Assembly: GCF_008122265.1 (NCBI RefSeq)
Contig: NZ_CP043042.1
Span: 3,782,001-3,846,000, forward strand
Length of the DNA stretch: 64,000 nt
Direction of reading: 5' to 3'
Source of the DNA: Marinobacter fonticola
GTDB taxonomy: Bacteria > Pseudomonadota > Gammaproteobacteria > Pseudomonadales > Oleiphilaceae
The position numbers and the translations under genes were made by a program. Positions 1-8,630 of the stretch are shown here, piece after piece. A model generated the notes under the pieces. It ran no database searches and was not told the DNA's origin. It saw nothing but the letters and a program-made list of their open reading frames with translations. Position 1 is the first letter of the stretch; each line of letters begins with the position of its first letter.

Positions 1-2
1 GT

Positions 3-1070
3 AGCGCCGAGCCGTCGTTGAAGAAGGCTGACGCCAAACTGCGGGAACTGGGCGTAGGTCGCGTCGCCTCCATCGTCGGCCGCTACTTTGCCATGGACCG
101 GGATAATCGCTGGGATCGCGTGGAAGCCGCCTACAACCTGCTGACGACTGGCGAAGCCGAATTCGTCTCCGACAGCCCGGTCGAAGCGTTGCACGCCGCT
201 TACGAACGTGGCGAGAACGACGAGTTCGTCAAGGCGACCCGCATCCAGGCCGAGGGCGAACCGGATGGCACCATTAACGACGGCGACAGCGTCATTTTCA
301 TGAACTTCCGCGCCGATCGTGCCCGGGAAATGACCCGGTGCTTCGTCGAGGACGACTTCGACGGCTTCAAGCGCACCAAGCGGCCAGCTCTGGCCGAGTT
401 CGTGATGCTCACCGAATACTCCGCCGATATCGATACCACGTGCGCCTATCCGCCCGAAAAGCTGGTCAACAGCTTGGGCGAGTACATGGAAAAATTGGGT
501 AGAACCCAGTTGCGTATCGCTGAAACCGAAAAATACGCCCACGTCACCTTCTTCTTCAGCGGCGGAAGAGAAGAGCCCTATAAAGGCGAAGAGCGCATTC
601 TGGTCCCGTCACCTCGTGTCGCCACCTACGACCTGCAGCCGGAAATGAGTGCGCCGGAAGTGACCGACAAGCTGTGTGAAGCCATCCGTAGCGGCAAGTT
701 CGACCTGGTGGTCTGCAACTACGCCAACGGCGACATGGTCGGCCACACTGGCAGCTACGACGCCGCCGTCAAAGCTGCCGAATGCATTGACCAATGCCTG
801 ACGAAGATCGCCGAGGCGCTGGATGATGCGGACGGCCAGGCCCTGATTACAGCCGACCACGGCAACTGCGAGCAAATGACCGACCCAAAATCCGGTCAGG
901 TGCACACCGCACACACCACGGGCCCCGTGCCCCTGGTTTACCTGGGCAAGAGCGCAGTCAACTTCAAGGACGACGGCGCTCTGAGCGATGTAGCCCCTTC
1001 CCTGCTCACACTGATGCAGCTGGATCAGCCGGCAGAAATGGACGGCCACTCCCTGATCGAGCTGGATTAA
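3..1070 (+). CDS. gpmI: 2,3-bisphosphoglycerate-independent phosphoglycerate mutase (5' truncated by window edge)
   Basis: This cytosolic glycolytic enzyme interconverts 3- and 2-phosphoglycerate and needs Mn2+. The frame is open from the first base. The residues just before the first internal TTG read SAEPSL, which belongs to the family's conserved segment, so the true start lies upstream. About 355 residues are present of roughly 510 usual ones. Alkaline-phosphatase-fold metal motifs are visible: [21 protein letters not shown] and [10 protein letters not shown]. The substrate-binding [10 protein letters not shown] segment lies near residue 100. The downstream envC-ctpA order is the usual neighbourhood in pseudomonads and marinobacters. 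Nothing is broken apart from the edge truncation. Confidence 0.97.
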   Translation, partial: SAEPSLKKADAKLRELGVGRVASIVGRYFAMDRDNRWDRVEAAYNLLTTGEAEFVSDSPVEALHAAYERGENDEFVKATRIQAEGEPDGTINDGDSVIFMNFRADRAREMTRCFVEDDFDGFKRTKRPALAEFVMLTEYSADIDTTCAYPPEKLVNSLGEYMEKLGRTQLRIAETEKYAHVTFFFSGGREEPYKGEERILVPSPRVATYDLQPEMSAPEVTDKLCEAIRSGKFDLVVCNYANGDMVGHTGSYDAAVKAAECIDQCLTKIAEALDDADGQALITADHGNCEQMTDPKSGQVHTAHTTGPVPLVYLGKSAVNFKDDGALSDVAPSLLTLMQLDQPAEMDGHSLIELD

Positions 1071-1096
1071 ACCTCTCCGGGTTAAGGCGATATAGC

Positions 1097-2299
1097 GTGA
1101 TCCATGCGGCTAACCGGCAGTGCCGCCCCAAAACCCGTTGCTTGAGGCTAGCGCCCGCTTTATGCGCTAGCCTTTTGCTTGCCGTCTTTTTGGTTTTCTG
1201 CGCCACATCCACCATGGCCCAGGAAGCCGACTCCGTCTCTCCCGCTAAAATCAAAGCCCTCAAGGAAGAGATAGCCGAGATCGACGAATGGCTATCCGAC
1301 GCCGAACAGGACCGTAGCGAGTTGGAACAAACCCTCTCACGCACCGAACGCCAGATCGGCCAGCTCAAGAGGGAGCGCAGGGAATTCCGGCGCAAGGCCG
1401 CCAACCAGCAACAAACCCTCGATCAACTGCGCGAACGCGAGCAGGAACTCGAGCAGGAACTCGATGCCAAGCGCGATGCCCTAAAGGCTCAGATCCGCGC
1501 CGCCTGGATGGCGGGCGATGCGCCCGCAGTCAAGGTACTGCTTAACGAGGTCGACCCTCAGAAACTGGCACGGGTCATGACCTACCACGAGTACCTCAGC
1601 CAATACACGCTCAAACAGCTGGAGGCCTTCAACCGCACGCTGAACGAGCTCAAAGCAACCCGGGGGAAGACCGCCGCGACCCAGCTTGAGCTGAAAAAAA
1701 CCGAGCGTTCCCTGGCCAGTCGTCAGAAGGAACTAGAGCAACAAAGTAAGGAGCGCGAGCGAACGCTGGCACTTCTGGAATCGGATATCTCGCAGAAAAA
1801 ATCCCAGCGCGAAAACCTGGCGGCCAACCGAGAGCGACTGGAAAAACTGCTTGAGGAAGTACAAGCCGCAATCGCTGAGATACCTACGCCAAAAGAATCA
1901 CAACCTTTCTCAACATTGCGCGCTAAACTCCCGTGGCCAACCCGTGGTAAGGTGGTTACCGGTTTCGGAGAAAGCCTTCACAAGGGGCGTTTGCGCCACC
2001 ATGGCCTGCTGATTGCCACCGATCACGACGCCGAGGTCAGGGCGGTCCATTATGGACGGGTGGTGTTTGCCAATTGGCTACGCGGTTTCGGGCTGATGAC
2101 CATCGTCGACCACGGCAACGGCTACATGAGCCTCTACGGCCTGAATTCCAGCCTGCTGAAAAGTCCGGGGGACTGGGTCGACGCCGGGGAAACCATCGCC
2201 ATAGCAGGCGAAAGCAACAGGGATTCCCGTTCTCAGCTATATTTCGAGATTCGGCATGACGGCAAGCCCCAGAATCCGACGAAGTGGCTTGCCCAATAA
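1097..2299 (+). CDS. envC: EnvC-like murein hydrolase activator (M23/LytM fold, degenerate)
   Basis: 400 residues. A signal peptide (about residues 1-41, ending STMA-Q) is followed by a long coiled coil (about 50-260) rich in E, R, Q and K, then a C-terminal LytM/M23 domain (about 275-400). The zinc site of active M23 enzymes is missing: HHGLLIATD stands for HxxxD and LYFEIR for HxH. This is how EnvC proteins look; they activate septal amidases rather than cut peptidoglycan themselves. The start is GTG at 1097, only 26 bases after gpmI, chosen because it gives a complete signal peptide. Probably periplasmic at the division septum. Confidence 0.92.
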   Translation: MIHAANRQCRPKTRCLRLAPALCASLLLAVFLVFCATSTMAQEADSVSPAKIKALKEEIAEIDEWLSDAEQDRSELEQTLSRTERQIGQLKRERREFRRKAANQQQTLDQLREREQELEQELDAKRDALKAQIRAAWMAGDAPAVKVLLNEVDPQKLARVMTYHEYLSQYTLKQLEAFNRTLNELKATRGKTAATQLELKKTERSLASRQKELEQQSKERERTLALLESDISQKKSQRENLAANRERLEKLLEEVQAAIAEIPTPKESQPFSTLRAKLPWPTRGKVVTGFGESLHKGRLRHHGLLIATDHDAEVRAVHYGRVVFANWLRGFGLMTIVDHGNGYMSLYGLNSSLLKSPGDWVDAGETIAIAGESNRDSRSQLYFEIRHDGKPQNPTKWLAQ

Positions 2300-2351
2300 G
2301 CGAACGCCGGAAGGCCACATTCGGTAATGCCGTAATGGTGTCATAACAAAG

Positions 2352-2384
2352 AGGATGTTGAAGCGCAATGGTCGGCAACATCCT
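2352..2384 (+). repeat. Stem-loop between envC and ctpA
   Basis: A 9-bp perfect inverted repeat (AGGATGTTG / CAACATCCT) with a 15-base loop, followed by only three T. It could be a weak terminator, an attenuator or an mRNA processing hairpin. No full U-tract is present, so the call is cautious. Confidence 0.35.
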
Positions 2385-2449
2385 TTAAAAAGAGTGTCAG
2401 ATCAGAGAAGGACGCTCTGTAGACAAGCACGCGAGTACAGGAAAACTGC

Positions 2450-3880
2450 ATGAGACTGGCCAGACGTACTGCCTCCACCGCCCTTTTTTGCGCCACCTGC
2501 CTGTTGGCGTGGCCCGCCGTTAGTTTAGCGGACACCGATCCGGAAACCGGCGAGACCCTGCTAAAAGGCACCGCCGACGGCAAAGAGGTCACCGTACGCC
2601 TGCCGGACCCCGAGAAGCAGCTGCCACTCGAGGATCTGCGCAAGTTCACTGAAGTCTTTGGCCGCATCCGCGAAGCCTATGTGGAAGAGGTGGACGACCG
2701 CACGCTGCTGGAAAACGCCATCAAGGGCATGCTCTCCGGCCTTGACCCCCATTCCGCCTACCTGGAACCCCAGGCCTACGAAGAACTTGAGGAGAGCACC
2801 AGCGGCGAGTTCGGTGGCCTGGGTATCGAAGTGGGTATAGAAGATGGCTTCGTCCGCGTGATCGCGCCCATCGACGACACCCCTGCTCAGAAAGCAGGCG
2901 TGCAAGCCGGCGATATGATCATCAAGCTTGGCGACCAACCTGTTAAAGGCATGGGTCTGGAAGAAGCGGTCAGCTTGATGCGCGGCAAGCCGGGCACCAC
3001 GATTACGCTAACGATTATTCGCGACCAAGGCAGCGCGCCCATCGAGATCGATGTAAAACGCGATATCATCAAGGTCACCAGCGTAAAATCACGCATGCTG
3101 GAGCCCGGCTACGGCTACCTACGCGTCACCCAGTTCCAAGCTGAAACCGGCCGGGAATTCGTCAGCGCCATCAATAAACTGGAAAACGAATACGGCGAAA
3201 CCCTGAACGGCCTGATCATCGACCTGCGCAACAATCCGGGCGGTGTGCTCCAGGCTGCGGTCGAAGCTGCAGACGCGGTCCTGAACGAGGGCCTGATTGT
3301 CTACACCGAAGGCCGCATTCAGAGTTCCAAGCTTCGCTTCAGCGCCCAGCCGGGCGACGACAGCAACGGCGCCCCCATCGTGGTATTGATTAACGGTGGC
3401 TCCGCCTCTGCGTCGGAAATCCTTGCCGGCGCCCTGCAGGACCAGAAGCGTGCCGTTGTCATGGGCACCGAATCGTTTGGCAAGGGCTCGGTGCAGACCG
3501 TGGTGCCGCTGGACGACACCCACGCCATCAAATTGACCACGGCTCGCTACTACACGCCGAACGGCCGCTCTATTCAGGCCAAGGGAATACACCCCGATAT
3601 CGTGGTGAAACAGGGCCGTCTCACGGAAGTGGACAACCAACCCTTCTTCACCGAGGCCGATCTCAGTGGTCACCTGGAAAATGGTGAGCAAGACGGGCGC
3701 GTCCCGGAAACGACCGACGGCGACACCGGCGGTGATAACGAGAACCCGGCGGTTACCAGCGAGCAAGGCCAGAAGTCATCCGGCGACAAACTGATCGCGC
3801 AGGACTACCAGTTGCGCACCGGCCTCAACCTGCTGAAAGGTCTACATATCCTCAAGTACAATGAGGCCAAATCGGAGTGA
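2450..3880 (+). CDS. ctpA: C-terminal processing peptidase, S41 family (CtpA)
   Basis: A 476-residue periplasmic serine protease. A signal peptide (about 1-27, ending SLA-D) is followed by a PDZ domain (about 105-190) and the S41 catalytic domain. The Ser/Lys dyad is visible as GGSASASEI (S320) and FGKGSVQT (K345), with the family's 25-residue spacing. The C-terminal tail (about 405-450) is acidic and rich in G, D and N, unlike the core. ATG at 2450 follows AGGAAAA. In Pseudomonas, CtpA degrades peptidoglycan cross-link hydrolases, and adjacency to envC fits a role in cell-wall turnover. The stop overlaps the next gene's GTG (GTGA), so the two are translationally coupled. Confidence 0.95.
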   Translation: MRLARRTASTALFCATCLLAWPAVSLADTDPETGETLLKGTADGKEVTVRLPDPEKQLPLEDLRKFTEVFGRIREAYVEEVDDRTLLENAIKGMLSGLDPHSAYLEPQAYEELEESTSGEFGGLGIEVGIEDGFVRVIAPIDDTPAQKAGVQAGDMIIKLGDQPVKGMGLEEAVSLMRGKPGTTITLTIIRDQGSAPIEIDVKRDIIKVTSVKSRMLEPGYGYLRVTQFQAETGREFVSAINKLENEYGETLNGLIIDLRNNPGGVLQAAVEAADAVLNEGLIVYTEGRIQSSKLRFSAQPGDDSNGAPIVVLINGGSASASEILAGALQDQKRAVVMGTESFGKGSVQTVVPLDDTHAIKLTTARYYTPNGRSIQAKGIHPDIVVKQGRLTEVDNQPFFTEADLSGHLENGEQDGRVPETTDGDTGGDNENPAVTSEQGQKSSGDKLIAQDYQLRTGLNLLKGLHILKYNEAKSE

Positions 3881-4713
3881 GTCTGGCGTGTCAAATTAGA
3901 GTAGTCCTGGGCGCGCTGGCGATAAGCCTGGTTGCGACCGGCTCGGCATCGGCAGGCACGGGCGAGCAGCAGCCGCCCACGATCGCCATTATCATCGACG
4001 ACATGGGCCACGATCCGGTTCAGGGCGAGCGACTGACCGAGCTGGACCAGCCACTGACTCTGGCCTTCCTGCCTTATCGCCGTTATACCCGCACCCTCGC
4101 GGAAGCGGCTCATGCCCGGGGCAAGGAAATCATGCTCCATGCGCCCATGGCGAATACCCGCAACTACGCCCTGGGCCCGGGCGGCCTGACGCCAGAGATG
4201 AACCAACTCACAACGACGACGACCCTACGCCGTGCTCTGCAATCCATTCCCTACGTCCAGGGTGTGAACAACCACATGGGCAGCCTGTTGACCCAGCAAC
4301 GCAACAACATGGACTGGATCATGTCTGAGCTGGTTCAGTATCCGTTGTACTTCGTCGATAGCCGCACCATCGCCAGCACTGTCGCCGCCGACAGTGCCGA
4401 AACTCATCGCGTGCCCAATTTGACCCGCGATGTCTTCCTGGATCACGAGCAAACCGAAGCATTCGTCGACCGCCAGTTCAAGCTATTAATCGAAACGGCC
4501 AAGCGCAACGGCACCGCTATCGGCATCGGACATCCGCACAAGGTTACCGTCGACTACCTGGAAAAAAATCTGCCCCTGCTTGATGCCCAAGGCATTGCAG
4601 TAGCCACCGTCAGCGGCCTATGGGCCATGCGCCACGATAATGCGCCGATGTTTGTGGAGATCAAACGGCCAGTCGTGGCGCCGTTGGCTAAGCGGAAGAC
4701 AGACGGGGAGTAG
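3877..4713 (+). CDS. Divergent polysaccharide deacetylase family protein (YibQ-like)
   Basis: 278 residues with an N-terminal signal (about 1-26) and a single NodB-like beta/alpha barrel of the divergent polysaccharide deacetylase family. Recognisable segments are IAIIIDDMGHD near the N-terminus, LTLAFLPY, EIMLHAPMAN, GVNNHMGS and GTAIGIGHPH. The aspartates and histidines of the metal centre are present. The start is GTG, overlapping the ctpA stop by 4 bases. Its substrate is not established; envC-ctpA linkage suggests envelope glycan processing. It converges with hisF. Confidence 0.88.
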   Translation: MSLACQIRVVLGALAISLVATGSASAGTGEQQPPTIAIIIDDMGHDPVQGERLTELDQPLTLAFLPYRRYTRTLAEAAHARGKEIMLHAPMANTRNYALGPGGLTPEMNQLTTTTTLRRALQSIPYVQGVNNHMGSLLTQQRNNMDWIMSELVQYPLYFVDSRTIASTVAADSAETHRVPNLTRDVFLDHEQTEAFVDRQFKLLIETAKRNGTAIGIGHPHKVTVDYLEKNLPLLDAQGIAVATVSGLWAMRHDNAPMFVEIKRPVVAPLAKRKTDGE

Positions 4714-4787
4714 AAGGAAAGATTTCGGGAGTCACGAAGCCTGAACTTGGCGGAGAGCTTGGATTGATACGGTTCACGTTGTTCACT

Positions 4788-4834
4788 GGCATCCTACGCG
4801 GGTGAGCGGGCACTCAAGCCAGACGTGGGATGCC
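4788..4834. repeat. Inverted repeat in convergent gap before hisF
   Basis: GGCATCCTACG and CGTGGGATGCC form a 10/11 stem with a 25-base loop between the two convergent genes. It may help termination in either direction, but there is no T-tract. Confidence 0.3.
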
Positions 4835-4862
4835 GGTGAGGCTTGCCGACCGCTTCAACGCC

Positions 4863-5636
4863 CTAAAGTCGAACCTCAATCCCCTGCCCATGCATAAACT
4901 GCTTCGCCTCGGGAATCGTGTGCTGGCCGAAGTGGAAAATCGAAGCCGCCAGCACGGCATCGGCCCCGCCTTGCGTAACCCCATCGGCGAGATGCTGCAG
5001 CTCGCCCACACCGCCTGAAGCAATCACCGGCACGATCACCGAATCACTTACAGCGCGAGTCAGGCCCAAATCAAAACCAACCTTGGTGCCGTCCCGATCC
5101 ATGCTGGTCAGCAAAAGCTCGCCAGCACCCAGTTCGACCATTTTTTTCGCCCACTCGACGGCATCCAGCCCAGTCGGCTTGCGCCCGCCGTGGGTGAAAA
5201 TTTCCCAGCGCGGCACTGCGTCCTCTTCGCTGACCCGTTTGGCGTCGATGGCCACCACGATGCATTGACTACCGAAACGCTCGGCTGCCTCGCGCACAAA
5301 TTCGGGGCTGAACACGGCCGCAGTGTTGATACTCACCTTGTCCGCACCGGCATTGAGCAGCTTGCGGATATCGTCAACGGTACGCACGCCGCCGCCCACG
5401 GTCAGCGGGATAAAGACCTGACTGGCCATCCGCTCGACGGTTTCATACGTGGTATCACGGCTCTCGTGGCTGGCCGTAATATCCAGAAAGGTAATCTCGT
5501 CGGCGCCCTGCTCGTTGTATTTGCGGGCGACTTCCACCGGGTCGCCGGCGTCGCGAATATCGACGAAGTTGACGCCTTTCACCACACGCCCCTTGTCCAC
5601 ATCAAGGCAGGGAATAATACGCTTGGCCAGTGCCAT
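4863..5636 (-). CDS. hisF: Imidazole glycerol phosphate synthase, cyclase subunit HisF
   Basis: 257 residues, full length. It is the cyclase half of the HisF-HisH complex and turns PRFAR plus ammonia into IGP and AICAR. The TIM barrel shows the catalytic aspartates in [14 protein letters not shown] and VVAIDAKR, and the phosphate-binding [10 protein letters not shown] and ASGGVGEL loops. It is the last gene of hisB-hisH-hisA-hisF and starts 3 bases after hisA. Confidence 0.98.
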   Translation of the reverse strand: MALAKRIIPCLDVDKGRVVKGVNFVDIRDAGDPVEVARKYNEQGADEITFLDITASHESRDTTYETVERMASQVFIPLTVGGGVRTVDDIRKLLNAGADKVSINTAAVFSPEFVREAAERFGSQCIVVAIDAKRVSEEDAVPRWEIFTHGGRKPTGLDAVEWAKKMVELGAGELLLTSMDRDGTKVGFDLGLTRAVSDSVIVPVIASGGVGELQHLADGVTQGGADAVLAASIFHFGQHTIPEAKQFMHGQGIEVRL

Positions 5637-5638
5637 GA

Positions 5639-6379
5639 TTATCGCTCCTGCTGCTGGTCACACCACGCCTGGGCTTCGGCCACATCCAGCGCGCCTTCGT
5701 AGATGGCGCGGCCGGTGATGGCCCCGAGGATGCCGCGCTGGGCTTCGGCGGACAGGCGTTTGATATCGTCCATATTGGTGACGCCGCCGGAGGCGATAAC
5801 GGGAATACCGCAACTTTCGGCCAGGGTGGCAGTCTGCTCGACGTTGACGCCCTGCATCATGCCATCACGGCTGATATCGGTGTAGACGATGCTGTCCACG
5901 CCATCGTTGGCGAACTGCTTGGCCAGATCGGTGGCCATGACCTCGGAGACTTCCGCCCAGCCATCAGTGGCTACGCGGCCGTCCTTCGCATCCAACCCGA
6001 CAATGATATGGCCGGGAAACCGGCGGCACATTTCGGTCACGAAAGCCGGTTCTTTCACCGCCTTGGTGCCGATGATGACCCACTGCACACCTGCTTTCAG
6101 GTAAGCCTCGATGGTTTCCGCAGAGCGGATGCCGCCGCCAATCTGAATCGGCAGATCCGGAAAGCGCTTGGCGATGGCATTGACGATCTCGCCGTTCACG
6201 GGCTCGCCGGCAAAAGCGCCATTCAGGTCGACCAGATGCAGACGGCGGGCGCCAGCGTCGACCCAGCGGGCCGCTACGTCTACCGGGTTGTCGGAGAAGA
6301 CGGTGGAATCATCCATCCGGCCCTGGCGTAGGCGAACGCATTTACCGTCTTTGAGGTCGATGGCGGGGATAATCAGCAT
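5639..6379 (-). CDS. hisA: Phosphoribosylformimino-AICAR-P isomerase HisA
   Basis: 246 residues. It catalyses the Amadori isomerisation of ProFAR to PRFAR in histidine synthesis. The half-barrel repeat is visible: [14 protein letters not shown] at the start (catalytic Asp), [12 protein letters not shown] at mid-length and [12 protein letters not shown] near the end (phosphate sites), with [10 protein letters not shown] carrying the second catalytic Asp. It lies 36 bases after hisH. The ribosome-binding site is poor (GAAACGCCC before ATG), so translation may depend on coupling to hisH. Confidence 0.98.
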   Translation of the reverse strand: MLIIPAIDLKDGKCVRLRQGRMDDSTVFSDNPVDVAARWVDAGARRLHLVDLNGAFAGEPVNGEIVNAIAKRFPDLPIQIGGGIRSAETIEAYLKAGVQWVIIGTKAVKEPAFVTEMCRRFPGHIIVGLDAKDGRVATDGWAEVSEVMATDLAKQFANDGVDSIVYTDISRDGMMQGVNVEQTATLAESCGIPVIASGGVTNMDDIKRLSAEAQRGILGAITGRAIYEGALDVAEAQAWCDQQQER

Positions 6380-6415
6380 GGGCGTTTCAATCCAGTCGGG
6401 TGGTTAGGCCAAAGG

Positions 6416-7060
6416 CTACTGGCCTGACCATTGTACGAAGTTTTTCAGCAGTTGCAGGCCGGCGCGATGACTCTTCTCCGGGTGGAACTGCGTTGCGAAA
6501 ACATTGTTGCGGGCGACGGCGGCAGCCAGATCCACACCGTAATGAGCGCGCCCGGCAATATCGGGATTGCCCTCGGCTTCGGCGTAGTAGCTATGAACGA
6601 AGTAGAAGCGGTCGCCGTCGGGAATGTTGTGCCAGAGCGGATGATCCTGGGTTTGCCAGACCTCGTTCCAACCCATATGCGGCACCTTCAGGCGTTCGCC
6701 CTGCTCGTCCTTGAGGTCGTTGCCGAAGAAACGCACTTCCGACGGAAACAGAGCGATGCCTTCCACACCCTTATTCTCTTCACTGCGGGCCATCAGCGCC
6801 TGCATGCCGACACAGATACCCAGCAGAGGACGGCCGTCAGCCACCAGGTCGCGCACCAGGGTATCCACGCCCTGCTTACGGATCTCCGCCATGCAGTCGC
6901 GGATGGCGCCAACCCCCGGCAGGATCACACGGTCCGCTTCACGGATGATGGATTCCTTGTCGGTAACATGGACGTGCATATCCGGCGCCACGTGCTCGAC
7001 CGCCTTGCTGGCCGAATGGAGGTTACCCATACCGTAATCGATAATGGCAACGGACTTCAT
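6416..7060 (-). CDS. hisH: Imidazole glycerol phosphate synthase, glutaminase subunit HisH
   Basis: A 214-residue class I glutamine amidotransferase that feeds ammonia to HisF. The nucleophile cysteine is in [11 protein letters not shown], and the His-Glu pair is in [11 protein letters not shown] near the C-terminus. The oxyanion strand [10 protein letters not shown] is present. ATG at 7060 follows GGAGTTGTCC. It lies about 74 bases downstream of hisB in the same direction. Confidence 0.97.
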   Translation of the reverse strand: MKSVAIIDYGMGNLHSASKAVEHVAPDMHVHVTDKESIIREADRVILPGVGAIRDCMAEIRKQGVDTLVRDLVADGRPLLGICVGMQALMARSEENKGVEGIALFPSEVRFFGNDLKDEQGERLKVPHMGWNEVWQTQDHPLWHNIPDGDRFYFVHSYYAEAEGNPDIAGRAHYGVDLAAAVARNNVFATQFHPEKSHRAGLQLLKNFVQWSGQ

Positions 7061-7134
7061 AATCAGGACAACTCCGGAAAGGATGGGCCGGCGGAGACTT
7101 GCTCAACCGGCCGGAATAACGGAACAGGTTCGTG

Positions 7135-7728
7135 CTAGAGCGAACCCTTGGTCGAGGCGATGACGCCAGCCATGCGGTCGTCATGTTCGACCGCCATGCG
7201 TAGCGCGCGCCCGAAGGCCTTGAATACCGTCTCGATCTGGTGGTGGGTGTTCTTGCCCTTCAGGTTATCGATGTGCAGGGTCACCATGGAATGGTTGACG
7301 AAACCGTGGAAGAACTCCTCGAACAGGTCCACATCGAAACCACCCACGCTTGCGCGGGTATAAGGCACCTCCATGCTCAGACCGGGGCGGCCGGACAGGT
7401 CGATCACCACCCGTGATAGCGCCTCGTCCAGCGGCACATAGGCATGGCCGTAGCGGCGAATACCTTTTTTGTCGCCTACAGCCTGGGTGAACGCCTGCCC
7501 CAGGGTGATACCGATGTCTTCCACGGTATGATGATCATCGATATGCAAATCACCCTTGCACACGATATCCAGATCGACCAGGCCATGACGGGCAATCTGG
7601 TCCATCATGTGCTCAAGGAACGGCACACCGGTATCGAAGTTGGACTTGCCGGTGCCATCCAGGTTGATGGCTACCGTGATCTGGGTTTCAAGGGTATTGC
7701 GTTCTACCCGCGCCTTGCGTTCGGCCAT
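7135..7728 (-). CDS. hisB: Imidazoleglycerol-phosphate dehydratase HisB (monofunctional)
   Basis: 197 residues. The Mn2+ enzyme dehydrates IGP to imidazole acetol phosphate. Paired metal motifs are seen as [31 protein letters not shown] and GKNTHHQIE. No phosphatase domain is fused, unlike the enterobacterial enzyme. I place the start at ATG 7728 ([11 protein letters not shown]), preceded by GGAGTCCCC. An in-frame upstream start at 7767 would add 13 residues not typical of the family. First gene of the hisBHAF run. Confidence 0.97.
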   Translation of the reverse strand: MAERKARVERNTLETQITVAINLDGTGKSNFDTGVPFLEHMMDQIARHGLVDLDIVCKGDLHIDDHHTVEDIGITLGQAFTQAVGDKKGIRRYGHAYVPLDEALSRVVIDLSGRPGLSMEVPYTRASVGGFDVDLFEEFFHGFVNHSMVTLHIDNLKGKNTHHQIETVFKAFGRALRMAVEHDDRMAGVIASTKGSL

Positions 7729-7845
7729 GGGGACTCCAGTGAAAAAGCCGGAAATTGGACAGCGCAAAGTATACCGCTTTATGCCGCCATTCTCACAGTC
7801 ATTGGCAACGCATTAACGCTATCGCCACGATTGACCCGAAGATCG

Positions 7846-8307
7846 CTAGAACGCCTTTTTCAGGTTGTTCATATAGGTGTCCACTAGCCCATTGAATTCA
7901 TGTTTGACGACCGGACTGATCGCCAGCTTGAGCAAGCTCGGTAACGGCAGCGTCAGCTCGGCGGTGGTCTGGAAACTGGCATGGGTCACGTCGTCGCCCT
8001 TGGCCGTGAGTGTCCAGGAACCGCGCACCACACCATTACCCTCGCCTTTTACCGGCTCCCAGGTAATCTTGCCTGTAGCCTTGTCTGCGTGATACTTGCT
8101 GGCGTAGACGGATTGGATCGAGTGCTTGTCCACGCCGATCTTTTCCATTTCCCAGCGATAGGCGTTGTCGCCCAGGTCCACCAGCTTGTCGACCTTGGGG
8201 AAATAACTTGCGGATTTAGGCACATCCGCCAGTAGGTCGAAAACGTCGTCGTAACCGCCGGGGATATCGATCTCACGGTTTAGTTCAATGGCAACAGTAA
8301 TGGCCAC
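7846..8307 (-). CDS. SRPBCC (START-like) family protein
   Basis: About 153 residues of the START/Bet v1-like helix-grip fold. Pattern: an N-terminal beta strand (ITVAIELNREIDIPGGYDDVFDLLADV), central WEMEKIGVDKHS and WEPVKGEGNGVVRGSWTL strands, and a C-terminal helix (LLKLAISPVVKHEFNGLVDTYMNNLKKAF). Such proteins bind lipids or other hydrophobic ligands; the ligand here cannot be told. I choose GTG at 8307 because GAGGAG sits 6 bases ahead; TTG at 8313 would abut that Shine-Dalgarno. It is transcribed away from the asmA-like gene. Confidence 0.75.
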   Translation of the reverse strand: MAITVAIELNREIDIPGGYDDVFDLLADVPKSASYFPKVDKLVDLGDNAYRWEMEKIGVDKHSIQSVYASKYHADKATGKITWEPVKGEGNGVVRGSWTLTAKGDDVTHASFQTTAELTLPLPSLLKLAISPVVKHEFNGLVDTYMNNLKKAF

Positions 8308-8630
8308 CGGCAACTCCTCTTTGTCACGTTGTCTTTATTATGTCGGCCAGGCTTTAGCCCGAGCCCGTGGATACCGTTTCTCGGCACGCGGAAAATCCCA
8401 AAAGCGTCACAACCGGTCAACGTTTATTGTGTAGTCTATATCGCGCAAGTCGCAGTTTACCGGTAAAGGTCCCCAAATGAACATTCTGCAAGGTTGACCC
8501 GGTATGTGCCGCCTCGGGTGGGCTGAATGCATCCCCTGTCGTATGCTATGCGTAGGCTTTTGAAAATTACCGACTTTAGCGGGAACCGCCGACGCGCGCC
8601 CGCTTTCAACATCGTTGTAAGGAAACAGCC
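8308..8630. other. Divergent intergenic region (SRPBCC gene / asmA-like)
   Basis: About 320 bases with no supported gene. It must hold the promoters of both divergent genes; no clean -35/-10 pair stands out. AAGGAAA lies 7 bases before the asmA-like ATG and is its ribosome-binding site. Confidence 0.5.

Noticed and set aside
1097..2299. Active M23 endopeptidase
   Set aside because: The zinc ligands are missing; it fits an EnvC-type amidase activator.
7135..7728. Bifunctional HisB with phosphatase domain
   Set aside because: The protein is only 197 residues and has only the dehydratase domain.
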